Origin: Salminus brasiliensis
Taxonomy: Eukaryota; Chordata; Actinopteri; Characiformes; Bryconidae
Direction: 5' to 3'
Length of the DNA: 64,000 nt
Assembly: GCF_030463535.1 (NCBI RefSeq)
Contig: NC_132891.1
Location: 9,874,449 to 9,938,448, forward strand
In this document: positions 46,765-59,797 of the stretch, in pieces
Position numbering within the stretch: position 1 is the stretch's first letter
How the letters are laid out: each line of letters opens with the position of its first letter
The notes under the pieces: generated by a model
What the model saw: only the letters and a program-made list of their open reading frames with translations
What the model was told of the DNA's origin: nothing
The model's database searches: none
Position numbers and translations under genes: made by a program

Positions 46765-48110
46765 CTTTCATCCAGTGAAGATTCTTCACAATCACGTACC
46801 TCTTACACAAACAATTCTTTAGGAACCCAAAACTGGGTCCATTATTGCATTGCCCAATCCTCTGAAGCACCCTTAGGAGAGTAAAATTGTAAAAATAATC
46901 AGAAAAATTAATAAGCTACGTTTTAAATGCTGGGTCTAAACTAAAATCTAAAACTACTGCATACATGCCCCTCGGAGTACAGTGTTATGCTAAAGTTTGG
47001 GCTCCCTTGGCCACAATATCAGATTTTGTTCATTTGTTTTTCAAAGGAGAAATCTGTAGCTAATGAAACATCATACACTATTTTCAGTCAGTCCTAATGC
47101 AGTTGCTCCTGTACATAACATAAAACAAATAAAATGTGGGATTAATGTTGGGCCTTGTTAACACTCCTTTGGCAGAAATCCGTTTGTATGCACCTTCTGT
47201 AGCAGATAAAAGTCCTGTCTTTCCAGCACAAATGAGTGAGGTCAGTGTGTTGAGTGTAGATTTGACCTTTGTGTTTGTTAAGGGTCACATTGGTCTCATT
47301 TTTCCATCACAGACCAACTGTAGGCACGCAACTTAGAAATAAGGCCCCAGAGGACATCTGTAACTGAAGATGGAGGAAGAGTATTCATTGTTTATATTTA
47401 GAGGGAGTTAGATTCGGAAGAGAGAGTCAAACTAGACCTTGATTCTTTGTCAACTGATTCAGTTTAGTCACTAGAAATGACGAACTCCGCTAACGCAAAA
47501 TGAGCCGTGCGTCAAACTGATCTGTCAATCAGCCTTCGTCTCCGTGCACAGACCAGCTGTTCATTTATATCATATGAAAGTCATGCCAGTGAGAAAACCA
47601 GTGATGTTAATCTAAAATAGGCCATATTTGTAGATTTCAATCTAATAAAAAATAAATAAATAAACAATAGGACAAAAGAACAGGGGTGAAAGGGAAGGAT
47701 AGATCAAAGAAAAATAGGATGAAAAAGAAATAAAGGATTAAAAGAAAAGACAAATGCCAAAAAAGACTGAAAGGGAAAGAACAAAGGAAAAAAAAAAAAA
47801 AGATGACCAAAATAAAAAAATTAAATGGACATAAAATAAAAAGAAAAAAGGATGAAAGAGCAACCGAAAAACAAAAGACAAAGGCAGAATGAAAAAGAAA
47901 ATAAGGATAAGGAGGATGAATAAAAGGTGTACGAAAGAAGAAAGGCCAGATCCAGTGCTTAAAAGGTCGGAGTCCAGGCATTTTGATGATTCCAACAACC
48001 AGATCCAAATCACCAGTTTTACACCAGGTGTGTGAGGGAAGGTAAATGGCCTGTAGACCTGCTGGACCAGAATTTCTCAGAAGTCACCTCCTCTTCAAAA
48101 AAGCAGACAC
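46765..48110. other. Spacer between convergent genes
   Basis: No gene is seen. Bases 46985-47100 resemble the start of a Tc1-type element ('gctaaagtttgggctccctt'). Bases 47640-47945 form an A/G-rich, nearly pyrimidine-free tract on the plus strand, the opposite bias to the tract at 4176-6470. Confidence 0.5.
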
Positions 48111-49227
48111 ACGCTGGAATTCTGTTTCTTTAATAGTTGTAGTTATCTTACATATAATAATATTGCTATTTCATGAATGACCAGATTTACATCAGGTTAG
48201 ACAGCTCAAGTGCATCACGACTAACAACCGACGTCATTTATACAAAAATAGTAAAAAGTTAAAGTGAAGCTAAATGAAGCCTGAATACACAGCCTGCATG
48301 ACATGTCCAAGAGTTGCAGTGAGTCATGTGACCCTCAATCACAAAAGACAGAGATCCCCACCCCCCTTCCTCCCCCGGGTAATAATGATAGGCTCTATCT
48401 TCCTCCACATGCCATCCATACAATGTACGCTTCACATAGCTTTACTTTATAGAACCTGCCACAGGTCCACCTTAACATTACCTTAAGTGAGTATTACAGC
48501 AATAATAACAGATGCAGATGAGATCATCAGGGAGGGAAATTCACATTATTTAGTGGCCTTCTTGACTGTTGCTTCAAGTTGGCTAGTTGTAGAAGATGAA
48601 GAGCAAAGAATTTCTTTCAGAGAAACCACTCGGTCACTTGAAGCACACAACGTACACAAGAGAGGTGACGGAACAGGACTAGTTCATGTCTAAACATGCC
48701 AGAATATAATAAATAGACTGACTACTTTTCTCACATTAACTAGGTTATGAGACTTTTTAAAACCATAAACATACTACAGTTATTATTAATGGAACATACT
48801 ACTATATGAAGCTTGTATGCTAATTATTCTAGACATGTGCTCCTTCCAAATTCAAATCCGGATCCATCTTCCAGCTCTAAATCACTTACAGCTGACCCCG
48901 AGCAGCCCACACATCAGCAAGTTCAAAAACAGCCAACGAAGAACCTTTCACAACCTAGTGAGTTGCAAACAACCCAGTGAGATTCAATCTCTGCCACCAA
49001 CTAGTGCTTAAATGACACGGTTTAATGTAGCGTGATGGTACAAAAGCACCAGCCCATCGTGGACAAGGTTGGACTACACTGGAGTCGTCCAACATGCCTG
49101 ACACAGTTGCATAAGGCCAACGAAAGTATTTTACATTAGAAGGTACATTCTGTGCCTACTCTTTCTCCCAAAAGATACAGTTTCTGATGAAGGTTTGCAT
49201 AGATTTTTTTTCTTTTATGTGCAAGTA

Positions 49228-49782
49228 CAATATGTGTCCAAAAGTATCCAGACACCCTTTCCAACAAGAGCTGCATCTGTTGCTGATACAGGCATCCAAT
49301 TGCTTGTATAATCTCCATAGGAGCACATTCCCAATGGAATGGGATGGGATGTTATGGAGCAGCTGCTACAAGCAGTGACTAGAGGGCTCCAAGAAATCCT
49401 GGCATTGACCTATGGAGAAGTGGAACTGCATTCTCAGACAGAGTGCCACACCAGAACCTGCATTCTCAGATAGAGCGCCCTCCCAGAACCTGCATTCTCC
49501 GATAGAGCGCCCTCCCAGAGCCTGCATTTTCAGACAGAGCGCTGTGAGCACCAAAACCTTTGGGATAAGTAAGAGTGGTGCTTGTGATTCATACCAAATT
49601 ATCCAACATCTGTGGCTGAATGCAATCAAATCTCTATCACGACATCCCTACATCTCACGAAAAGCCTTCCCAGAAAAGTAGAGGTTGTTACTGCCGAAAA
49701 GGTGAGGCAAGCTCCCTATAAATAACCTTGATTTGAGAAGAAACGCTGGAGAAGGTATCTACAGACATTTGGACATATAGTG
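49228..49782. mobile_element. CACTATAT-type element with internal 32-bp minisatellite
   Basis: The left end is 'caatatgtgtccaaaagta' and the right end 'acatttggacatatagtg', inverted copies of each other. The interior shares 'gaatgcaatcaaatctc' and 'aaccttgatttgagaagaaa' with copies at 9768 and 16702. Bases 49420-49545 hold about four copies of a 32-bp unit around 'agaacctgcattctcagata'. Confidence 0.65.
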
Positions 49783-50675
49783 CATGTGTGAATGTGTGAG
49801 AGAAAGTGGGTAAAGAGAAGAAACACAGTATTTGAGTATTCAAGTTAAAAGACAGCTTTAAACAGAACTGTTAAATCCTTGTAGAAGCAGTTAGTTTGAC
49901 AGTGCACCATCTCTGCTAACCTTCTTTTTACATCTTACAGGTTTTAGAAAGAAAAGCTTTAGGTTCTGCCTGGGAGCAGCAGAGTATTTCATGTGCATAT
50001 GCTGTATGTGTGTTAAGGTGAAACATTCATTAGCCACAAGTGCTGAAAACAAGATATTAGCACCCATCTCCTTTTAAATTAAGCCTGTTTGTGCATAAGG
50101 GTGTGCAACTGTCGCAACACACACTCGCAGTCCTGATGAGTTCTATGGCTTTAGATTCTACAAGAAAAAAAGAGAGTCACTTTGGCAACCATAATCAACT
50201 CAAAACATCAACATAAAGGTTATTTCTTCATTGCTGTTAGTAAGAAGTGTTAGCTTTTATATCATTAAAAAAAAAACCTTCGTTTACAAAGTAAACATTG
50301 TCATAAGCAGCCTTCATATTTGTCTAGTCAGAAAAATCAAACATCTGCAACATTGCTGAGCATGCATGTGAGGAATGAGCATGCAACCTTTAGTGAAGTC
50401 CTCTGCATCAATGGGGACAAATATAGCTGGCATGGAATAGCCCAGTGGGACTTACTGCTATTGTGTAAGAGTTCTGGAAATACTAGCCCCTCATCTACTG
50501 AAGGTTACAAAATCAATCTTGAACGTAAGAATTATTCACTGCATGTCCCACTGAAGTCTAGTCTACCATCATAGAAGTCACATTTCTGGATAAGGTATTT
50601 AATATCATAGCAATGATAAAATAGTCGCATTAGTTTGAGCATACATAACTAAAAAGAGCCCCTCATGCTATGATC

Positions 50676-50699
50676 ATTCACGGTTCAAAAACCGTGAAT
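50676..50699. other. Perfect 10-bp hairpin
   Basis: The arms 'attcacggtt' and 'aaccgtgaat' are separated by the loop 'caaa'. If the OSBPL2 transcript extends this far, the hairpin would lie in its 3' UTR. It could also be chance or a relic of a small palindromic element. Confidence 0.6.
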
Positions 50700-51062
50700 A
50701 ATGCTCCCTCCTTGTTAAATGCCATCTCTAACAACTTGTACCCATAAAACACCTGAGTATAACCAGCATGATATATAATAAGGGGGTTAGCAATTTGTGC
50801 ATTAACTACTACAATTATCATTCTACTGAGGTTTAGGTTCTGTACGTTTTACAATAGCTATAACTTGCACAGGGGGAAAAAAAACATAATAAAGGCATAT
50901 AAGGCATTTCCTACCTTTCAAAAAATAAATACAGTCATAGTGTGTGCAGAGTTTCAGATTCCAGTATATAGATTCGGTTTCCTGGTTGCAGAGGCTTGGT
51001 TATTCAGTCCAGTAAACCATTCATTCTGCATCTCACATTTTGATGGAGAATAAAATGTGTAG

Positions 51063-51092
<30 letters not shown>
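51063..51092. repeat. Run of 30 A
   Basis: An uninterrupted A run on the plus strand, 75 bases past the OSBPL2 stop. On the OSBPL2 transcript it would be a run of 30 U. It may be the tail of an old retroposon or a slippage product. Confidence 0.95.
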
Positions 51093-51095
<3 letters not shown>

Positions 51096-51167
51096 TATTG
51101 TTGCAAGAAAATGATATGGACTGGAAACCAGAGGTATATCAAAAACCCTTGCTCTCTTCCCAGCCAT

Positions 51168-54100
51168 TCAGTAGATGTCAGGGAGGTCAGAGTACTTCCT
51201 GTCAAAGTATCCACCCGTGTAGATCCAGTCTGAAGTTCCTACATGAGGATTCGTGCCCTGATGAAACCACCTGGAGGAGTGGATGACCAAATTGTTAGAG
51301 GCGTACATTAATACCAAGGAGCTTTGAATGAGTATACAGTAGCCAAGGTAGTCACCTGGTGGACCACTCCTCTTCATCTTTAGCACGTTCCCTACGTGCA
51401 GCCCTCTGCTTCTCCTCCAGCCTCTCCTTCTCGAGACTTGCAGTGTCTAAAATATGGAGAGAGCCATTTAGAATCCAAAGCCCAATACTGGTCTGTAGGT
51501 TTTGGCACTGTAACAGTTACTGGTTGTTATCAGAACCTACATACACTATCTGGACAAAAGTATTAATTTTTCAATGTCCAGGAAAGGCGTTCCCCTAGAT
51601 TTTGGAGAAATGCTGTGAGGATTTGATTGCATCCAGCAACAAGAGCATTAAACCACTGCACCTCATCACAAAAGTATTGGATGGATCACTTTCACTCCAA
51701 AGAACATAGTTTCACTGCTTCACAGCCCAATGTTGGGGGGCTTATTCTATTCCTATTCTATTGGGAATACCTCTTTGTGACTAAAATCTGTGTGTATTTG
51801 TGTCAGCACTCCTTGGGTGCAAGTAGATAAATGCATTAATTTGAAGAGGTGTTTGGACAAATTGCGTATATTATATTTGGTTATGTGTGGTGTAAATGCA
51901 GGTCTTTTTACCTATGTCTCCCTTTTCCATAGCTCTTATGTCTGGTCTTAGACGACAATCCGTAGGTGCTATGACTCCCTCCATGCCAGGCGACAGCTCA
52001 TTCAGTGTCATGGCAAAGCTGGTGAAATTATACATCTATGGAGGGAACACATAGAAAAAACACAATAGAAAAAGGTTTGGTATGTGGCAAAGAACCCAAG
52101 AGCAACATTTGTAGCACTGCAGGCCTTTTATGCCTTAGCTAAAGTCAGGGAGCATTCATCAATCTACCAAAATAAAGCTTCAAGACCTGGACACCTTGCC
52201 ACTGCTGAGCAAGCAAACCTTCATGAATATTTTTTATATTAATTAACAAAATGCCTACAAAAAAGTTGTAAAATAAAGTGAAGAACAACTACACAGCTTC
52301 TTCCATGAAAATTAGGGTAAAAGCTAGGTATCTCTGCCAAGGCCGAAGAATAGAAGAGAAGGAGGAGGAGCTGTAATTTATATTACCTGTGCTGAGTGTG
52401 CAGGTCTTGGGGCTATCCTCCAAAGTAATGTACTGCCTGGGATCATAGCCACTGTCTCCTGGACATCTGGCATTTCATCAGCATCATCAGCACCACCACT
52501 AGTCTTCTGCTCCTTGGGGGGGAAAAAAACCCACACACTGTAGTTAATAACTTGCACATTAACTATAATGCTCTTGCTGCCTACAGTTATTTTTGCCCTT
52601 TATCAGGTACAAGCATATTGCCTCTACAGAGTTATAAGTGTGAAAAGAGGAATTTTATATTTGTTGATTAATACAATCAGTGCATCCATGACCCTTCACT
52701 GTTGATTGATTTTAATATTAAAGTGCATCAAAGACAGCTGATTTTGATCCCAGTATTCAAACACTGAAGTACTGGCATCTGGAACAGTTATCCAAGTATT
52801 TTATTTCCCATGTATAACCATACATCATATAAATCAGTATTAGGTAATGACAATTCTCATTACCTGTTTGTGTTTCTTGGAATCTCCACTTTTCTTCTCT
52901 GCCTTCCTGTTTGCTTCATAGGCCTTTGGCTCTATAGTGTACAAGCACTCTGTCCACTTCCCATAGATAATGCGCCGTTTCTTCTTACTGAGTAATAAAT
53001 GTAAATTAACCTCAAGCAAAAGCCACAAAAGCATGTGATCAAAAGCACATGTACTGAAAATGACTGCCATATAATTCTGTTATCTGCTGCATTATTGCAT
53101 TATATGTTGTATGCAATACTTCACAGAGAGAGAAATAGCAGTTTAAAAGCTGTGAATGATAAAGCTCAACAGCCAGAGATTCCAAATGACATCTGACGCT
53201 AGTGACTGCTTACCTCTTGTCCTGGATATGACCTTCTACCCGATGCAGCTCTTTGCCAAACATGCCACATGGTTTAAAATTCAGCACACACTTGTCCCCA
53301 GTGCTGAAACATACAGGGTTTGTTTCAGCAAAAACAAGAACAGAAAAAGTCGATCTCTCTACCTTAAATAATGTCAATCTGAAATAGTAATGTACATTAG
53401 TGTTTATTTAGCCCAAATCATGGCCACTTGCCAGAGAGAGTACAATGTGCATTACCTGTGGTTGACTATCTCCACTGTTCCATACTGCTCTATCCACAGC
53501 TTTCCCAGTATGACATTGTGCACACAACACATTGGGTTTGTCCAAGTGTATACCTCCTTGTGCCTGCAAATGATACATTTGTTTACACTGCTTGTCCTGT
53601 CTACAGTGTATATCCTACAGTCTTACAAACAAAAAAACATATATATTTAAGATTCAGGTTTTATGGGAGGACCTTTTTGTTCTACGTACTTGGACAGCTC
53701 TAGTGTCATTATGCCTTTGGGTTCAGCCTCTACACTTTTCCCCCAGAACTTCAGTTTTGGATAAATGGAGCCATGGAAGACAAAGTCCTGGCTGAGCGAT
53801 TCAGCATAGAACGCACTGATTGGTGGATGGTGGCTAACCTGCTCAGAGATCAGCCGGTAACCCTCATCTTCCCTAAACAAAGAACCAACACAGAAACAAC
53901 AAATGAAATGCAATAAAATACAATACAGTGCAATATATGAATTCATACAATAAACACCTGTGATGTGGGGAGCAGTACAGATAGATAGCCAGACGGTTTG
54001 CAAAGAAACGTTCAGTGGTGCGAGATATATGGGTTACTGGTTGTATAAAAAAAATACTTCTGTATGTCAATTTGTGACTGCATGCACACATGCTCTCATA

Positions 54101-55665
54101 ATACAGTATTAGGCTTTCAATGCTCTCTAAGCGGTTCTTTTTCAGGGGCATAATGAGTAGTACAGCTTGTATTTTATTTCACAGCACTCAATAGATTGAC
54201 CAACACACAGAACAATGGGAAATCCTGTGAGTTCAGTGCAGACTGGAGAAGGAATATCCTAGATTCAGACTTGTGTCTTGGAACAGACTAAGGTGCTGGG
54301 TCATGCTACCTGCCCTCAACAGCCAGAGCCTGAGAGAGCACAATTGGCCTTGCTCTCTCTGGGTGGGCAGATGGCTCACTCTTTCTCCAAATTGCAAGTG
54401 TGATGTTGGCCAGGTGTCTGTCAGCACCAGGCATTTAACCCCAGGAACACTGTACCAAATGTTAGACATGCTCTGCAGCATTTTGGAACTGGTATACTGC
54501 TCGGAGTAGATGGATCAATGAAGAAGAGGGACTCTGGGGGAATTCTGCCCCAGAAAATGAACAGTTCTCTAAAAAAACCCATGATTAATATATGTAAATC
54601 TCACGACTGAACATGTGCTTTTGAATATATGTTCAGCTTATTGAAATGGTATGTGAAGGATTGGTGTACAACCTGCATGATATACTGGCTTACCTTGTGA
54701 GCTCGTAGGTCTCTCCTAGTAAGGGGTTGAAAGGTTTTCCAGTTCTGTCCCATTGTGACGCCACAGCAGACACAGCAAATGCAGCAACAACCTAACAAAC
54801 AAAGCCCAGCACTGACAATACATCCTATTTGTCTGAAAATAGTATTGAAAAAGGAAATGTAGGGAGGAATGAATATTTACCTGCATTCTGTCTATAGAAT
54901 CAGACAGTGTGCATGCTTTATGGATGAGGTATGTGTGCTCCATGTACTCTGAAATTCTCTGAAGGAAGCTGAGTGGCTCATTAAAAACAATAGGCATTGT
55001 TATCTTGGACAGCTCCTTCACAGATAGAAGTAAAGGGGAGGAGGGGGTAACAAAACAAAAAGTAGGAAAGCATGAGTAAAACAAGAATAGAACCTTATTC
55101 ATAGTACTGGGATGGAGAAATCACTCTTGGCCTATAGTGTAACAGGACTACATCATTGTCTAATTCAGCAACACTTCATTTTGGAAGTGTATTCCCCTTA
55201 CCATGCCAATGCACTTCTTCAGGAAGCCCCAAATACTGAAGTCATTTCTTGAAAACATGGGAGCAGGGAGGGTAGTTCTGCAGATGAAGAATCATAAACA
55301 CAGGTCCACACACATATACAACTGTAAATAGATACATCCAGTGCTTGTTTCATTTTTTATTTATTTATTTTTTACATTCCCAGATGCCTTATATTTTATC
55401 ACATAACCCTTGCTCCATACCTTCGCTTCCACACCCCGTTCTCGGATGGCACGCTACCATTTGACGTCTGTTTCCCCTCATACACTGGGGCATCTTTAAA
55501 GCTAACCTCACAGGAGTCATCCGATTCCAAACCTGGAAGGGGAAAACAAACACAAGGGATAAGAAGGGCAGAAAAAAACAGCCTCATTAAGATAGCAGGT
55601 TAAGACAGATTACTGTATTATTCCCCACCTGTCTCAGCATCATAAAACTCCTCTTCGCTGTTCAT
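51168..55665 (-). CDS. osbpl2: Oxysterol-binding protein-like 2 (ORP2, complete)
   Basis: Thirteen coding exons on the minus strand join in frame: 55665-55629, 55532-55421, 55277-55202, 55015-54881, 54791-54694, 53872-53690, 53563-53456, 53303-53214, 52987-52864, 52512-52387, 52035-51912, 51446-51356 and 51270-51168. The product is 468 residues against 480 in human. Residues 4-13 ([10 protein letters not shown]) form an FFAT-like motif for binding VAP in the ER. The ORD lipid-binding domain fills most of the rest; the family signature EQVSHHPP is at residues 163-170. The end carries a charged helix ('[19 protein letters not shown]') and '[20 protein letters not shown]'. There is no PH domain or ankyrin repeat, as in ORP2 and unlike long OSBPL1A. 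ORP2 moves cholesterol and phosphoinositides between ER, plasma membrane and lipid droplets. It converges on CABLES2. Confidence 0.95.
51544..51870. mobile_element. CACTATAT-type element in an OSBPL2 intron
   Basis: The left end 'cactatctggacaaaagta' and the right end 'ggtgtttggacaaattgcgt' are imperfect inverted copies. It lies in the intron between exons 12 and 11. It is inverted relative to the copy at 9768. Confidence 0.55.
54290..54480 (+). mobile_element. SINE-like fragment in an OSBPL2 intron
   Basis: The body words 'gagagagcacaattggcctt' and 'gggcagatggctcactcttt' match the family at 17655-18030 and 38095-38455. It is in the intron between exons 6 and 5, antisense to the gene. Confidence 0.6.
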
Positions 55666-58600
55666 GATGGACAGTTACCAATGATGACATCAGTCAGAGG
55701 GCATCATTCCTCCAAAGCAAGAGTCTGTATGATTTCTATATTTAAAAAGACACAAAAAACAGGGAAATGAAGAGCTGCTCAAGAAAGAACAGTTATATCA
55801 ACAACAAGAGAAACGCTAAGATACAATCAGAGATCTTATGTAATCTGTTACAAGCAAAAAAGTCTGCACAGCCATCAAACGGGGAGACAGACAACAGCTG
55901 GGACACATAATAATATGACTGAATAATTAATAAAAAAAAAAAAGTATGCTAAGTGCAGAATAAAGGCTATGTTTGGTAAAACTCAGAGTGGTACACTAAG
56001 ACACAAATCAGACCTATCAGAAACTGTACATCATCGAACACCAATACAAAGCTCTAACATCAGCACATGAACTCTTTTGGAGTCCTTAAAGTGCTGTGTT
56101 TTGGAGAAGGGTCTAAACACAGCAGACTCGCTGATGGATCTTAGGCCTCATTCACACCTAACCGAAAGCTTGCTTTTTTAATATATTTATATTTTCTCAT
56201 TTTAGGTCACAGTAAATTGTGGGTTTTGAAAGTACCTTCCAGGGTGGAGACTTATGAGAACTTTGAACGTGCAAAATGCAGCTCTTTAAAAACGCTGATA
56301 TCATGATATTAACTTGATTTTGGTTGTCGCTGACTAAAAAGTTTAGCTTTCATTACTCTGGGACAACATCCTCTCTTCAATTTGAAAACAGCTACAAAAA
56401 ACAAACCATCTATTCTTTCTGTTCTTGTGAGAAAATGTGCTTCAGCTTTGTGCTGTATTTTGGTCTACTTTGGCTGTTACACTTGCATCTTGAGGAATTT
56501 GACATCAAGCATTGTTTTTGTGTTCTCGTGTGAACAAAGAGACTTTTGGAAAAGCTGCTGGAGTCGGAGAGAAAAATCTATGATTTTACAAATACCCAGA
56601 TACAAGTGCACTAGTGGTGTAACGAATTACAAAACTCATGGCTCAGATTAGATTACGGCCTGATTTTTGACACGGCCTGTTTGTTCGTTTTTTATTAATG
56701 ACTTTTATTTTGACAATACATTGGCGATGTAGCGTTTGCGTGGAGCAACTTCGCTTCTCTCGTGCTCTATTTTTTCCCCTTTTAATTCCATTACACGTAA
56801 AACATTAATACTAATTAATTAATTAATTTACTTTCTCTTTTTAAATTCAGCCCATGTCCATATGAGACTCCCACACCTCACACTAATAAAACTCTGCTTT
56901 TCGCTCACACACCAGAGTGATGTTGCTGCAGATGTGTTGCCGTGCTCATTTTGTATACTTATTTCGAAATAATACTAGATACAGAACATAAATTTTACAC
57001 ATAAGACACGTCGTAATTCTGAAATACCATCCTCATTTGGAGATATTGTCATACATTTTTTTTATATACAGAGGTATACGATATTACATTTATACAGCTC
57101 AACCCTACATTTGGCTCACTCAATCAGATCCTGGAGCCAGAACTATCCATTTTATTAATAAATAACAACTGTGGCACTAGTGGTTGTGAGTTTAACATCG
57201 CAGCAGGCATCACACAGCTGTGGTATTGCACTAATATGGTTACTGTCACAGCCCTAGTTTTCACGCTGTAAAACATATTTGTGATCAAGCGACAGAAAGC
57301 ACACTCTGAGATGAGATTGCAAATACCTCCAGACACAGCTTGTGCATTATGAAGTTATGATATTATATACCCTCACCATGCATGGTGGGTTTTTAGCTAT
57401 TCAAAACACCTAAATGACTTAATATGCTTTATGCAACTGCAATAGTCAAAGCAGCAGGAAACTGACTGATAACTATGAAAGGAACAGGCAAGACAGTCAA
57501 CAAAAGCTGAACTACAGCAATCTAAAATTCAAATAGGCTACTGCACGAACCAGTCCTAAGAAAAAAAAAAGAAATAGAAAAAAACGGTAGGTCATTAAAC
57601 TAAGGCAACTGCTCAGTCACATTTGAGGAATATAGCAAAAATGTCACAAATCACAAAAACATTTTGTAAACAAACCAAATAAACAATGCAAGAAGAAACA
57701 GCAGGAAAAAAAATATTTGCAAAAATAAATTAATAAAAGATTTAAATACAGATTTCTATGCAGATTATGCAGTTACTACACACTGGTTGCTGTTGTTTGA
57801 AGGCCCTGCATTACGTTTTGATGATGCATGCAGGTGTTCAGTGTAGTACTCAGAAAAGCACATTCCAACATAATGTACCATGATAACACATCATTGTATT
57901 GGCCTCTCCTAATTACACATTCACAAATAACAGGACCTGACTGTGCCGAAACAAGCTAGTCCTCTTTGTATTTTGCCACAACAATGGGAACCCATCCATT
58001 GCATGTGTATGGGAAGAAGGGCAGGGGTGCAAAGTACCTGGGTCAGACTCCGGTAACACCAGACTATGCGATAATCAATGACTGGATATCTCGATCAGCG
58101 GACCAATCTGGTGACATAACATATCTGTTCAATTCCAGCAGTTGTTCACCTGTTTTCATTTACTGAAGGACTGGTTAGATAACCTGGGCATTAAATGGGA
58201 ACTATAGCTGTAGTAGTTGTGGGGTTACTCAATGAGAGCTTTGTAAATGGTTGGGCTTACACACCCAACCATTTGTTCTAATTAATTAATTTCTTATCAA
58301 ATAAACAGCTTCACCCATCAGTTTCTCAGCACTGAGCATCTTGTTGTAAACTCTCTGAATGATATTTTGGTTTCGGTAATCATCTCAAAAGGTATATGTT
58401 AACACAGATATGAGTTAATGGACAAGAACAAACACACCAATGATGACAACACACACATTATAACCGAATCTGTTACACCATTATAGCAACAATGGAAATG
58501 GAGAGCAGGTCTGTGCAAACTGAAAGGCGATAGCTACAGCGCTATATATGGTGACGATGACAACAGTCAGCTATGCAGAGATCTTTAAGACACTACCAGC

Positions 58601-59690
58601 TCTGTCGCAACACAAGTCATCGTATAAAACACTTCATTTTCACTAAGTAAGAAGAATATTTAAAAAAATAATAAAAATCTTGAAGGCCTCGGGTGTTCTG
58701 CAAAACGCCTATTCGCTCACAGTCCTCCTGGCATGCAGTCTTAAAATAAAGAGAAACAGTACCCTACTCTGATTGGCCCTGTGGGGTTCACGTGTGTCTT
58801 TCCTACAAGTTAACTTGGGTGAAAAAGGACATCAATCCTTGTCTAACAAAGACTGTTCAAAGAGATCCATAACCGGACACCAGGGACAGGCGGATCTTTA
58901 CCAAAGTATTGATAATTTGGCCTGTCCTTGTACTAATCAGTCTTTAACACCAAGTGTTAGAACTAGAGATGTACCAATGGGAATTATGACTTTTCTGATC
59001 ATGTCCTGGATATCATCAGTGCCAACACAACACTGACCAACTGCATTATACACCCGTTTAACTGGACAGTATTTGGATAGCAGCTGTTTATATACAGTTT
59101 TATATGATAACACATATAATACTATATTGTAAAATGGATAAAGTGTCAAAAAATATTATTTTTATTATACTTAGAGTACAAATATGACATGCATCCCTAG
59201 TTGTAGCTAACCAGTTACAAGTCATTTGGAGCGTTTCCATCAGCCCGTTCATCATAAAATGTTGAGACAACGTACAGAACTGCCAGACTTGTGTCCAAGT
59301 GGAAAAACAAGCCTTTATAAAATGGATTTACAAGCTTTTCATGTGACAGCAATAAAAGATCAATGAATTGAAGCATAACTAAAAAAAATAAAAGCAGCAC
59401 AAATGGGTGTTGTGAAGAAATCCACACACATGCATTATCAGACATACAGGGACAGGACTCATCATTGGTTGATTTAAGCTGATATAACTGTTTTTACTGT
59501 GGCATACGATAAGAGATCAAAGGCAGGATTTCATAAACACTATTACTGATGTCTGGGTTTACCACGTTTCCCCGCAGAAATCACAAAAACTGGCTACCCT
59601 CTTTACATGCACAAGAAGAATATCTGTGTCTGCACACTAACCTTGATATAACTCGGTATTAAATCTAGGGGAAATCAATGTCAAGCCTAC
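55666..59690 (-). other. OSBPL2 5' UTR and probable first intron
   Basis: A candidate acceptor on the minus strand ('tcatacag', exon start at 55724) lies upstream of the start codon, so the ATG exon may be 55629-55724. Beyond it the sequence is AT-rich and CpG-poor for 4 kb, fitting an intron leading to a promoter further right. A perfect 11-bp hairpin lies at 58245-58274. No coding exon is supported. Confidence 0.45.
58245..58274. other. Perfect 11-bp inverted repeat
   Basis: The arms 'aaatggttggg' and 'cccaaccattt' are separated by 8 bases. It is not part of any recognised element. Confidence 0.6.
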
Positions 59691-59699
59691 TTTTCGGTC

Positions 59700-59765
59700 C
59701 TCCAACGCCAGGCCACCCGTTCCCATCCCACCGTTAGAAACACAGTCAATAACAGCGCGCGCGCG

Positions 59766-59797
<32 letters not shown>

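Larger units (their letters stand above)
48111..51167 (-). other. OSBPL2 downstream region, possibly long 3' UTR
   Basis: It lies after the OSBPL2 stop on the minus strand. An ATTAAA-type signal occurs on that strand near 48130 and another near 50595, so the UTR may be short or up to 3 kb. It contains the MITE at 49228-49782, a hairpin at 50676-50699 and an A run at 51063-51092. Confidence 0.35.

Noticed and set aside
47637..48013. Two overlapping minus-strand open frames rich in Phe and Leu
   Set aside because: They lie on the A/G-rich tract at 47640-47945; hydrophobic strings result from T/C-rich codons and not from a membrane protein gene.
51168..55665. Assignment as OSBPL1A rather than OSBPL2
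   Set aside because: The gene starts with an FFAT-like N-terminus followed directly by the ORD, with no ankyrin or PH region, and its length (468) matches ORP2. CABLES1 and OSBPL1A are the paralogous pair, so this was considered before choosing.
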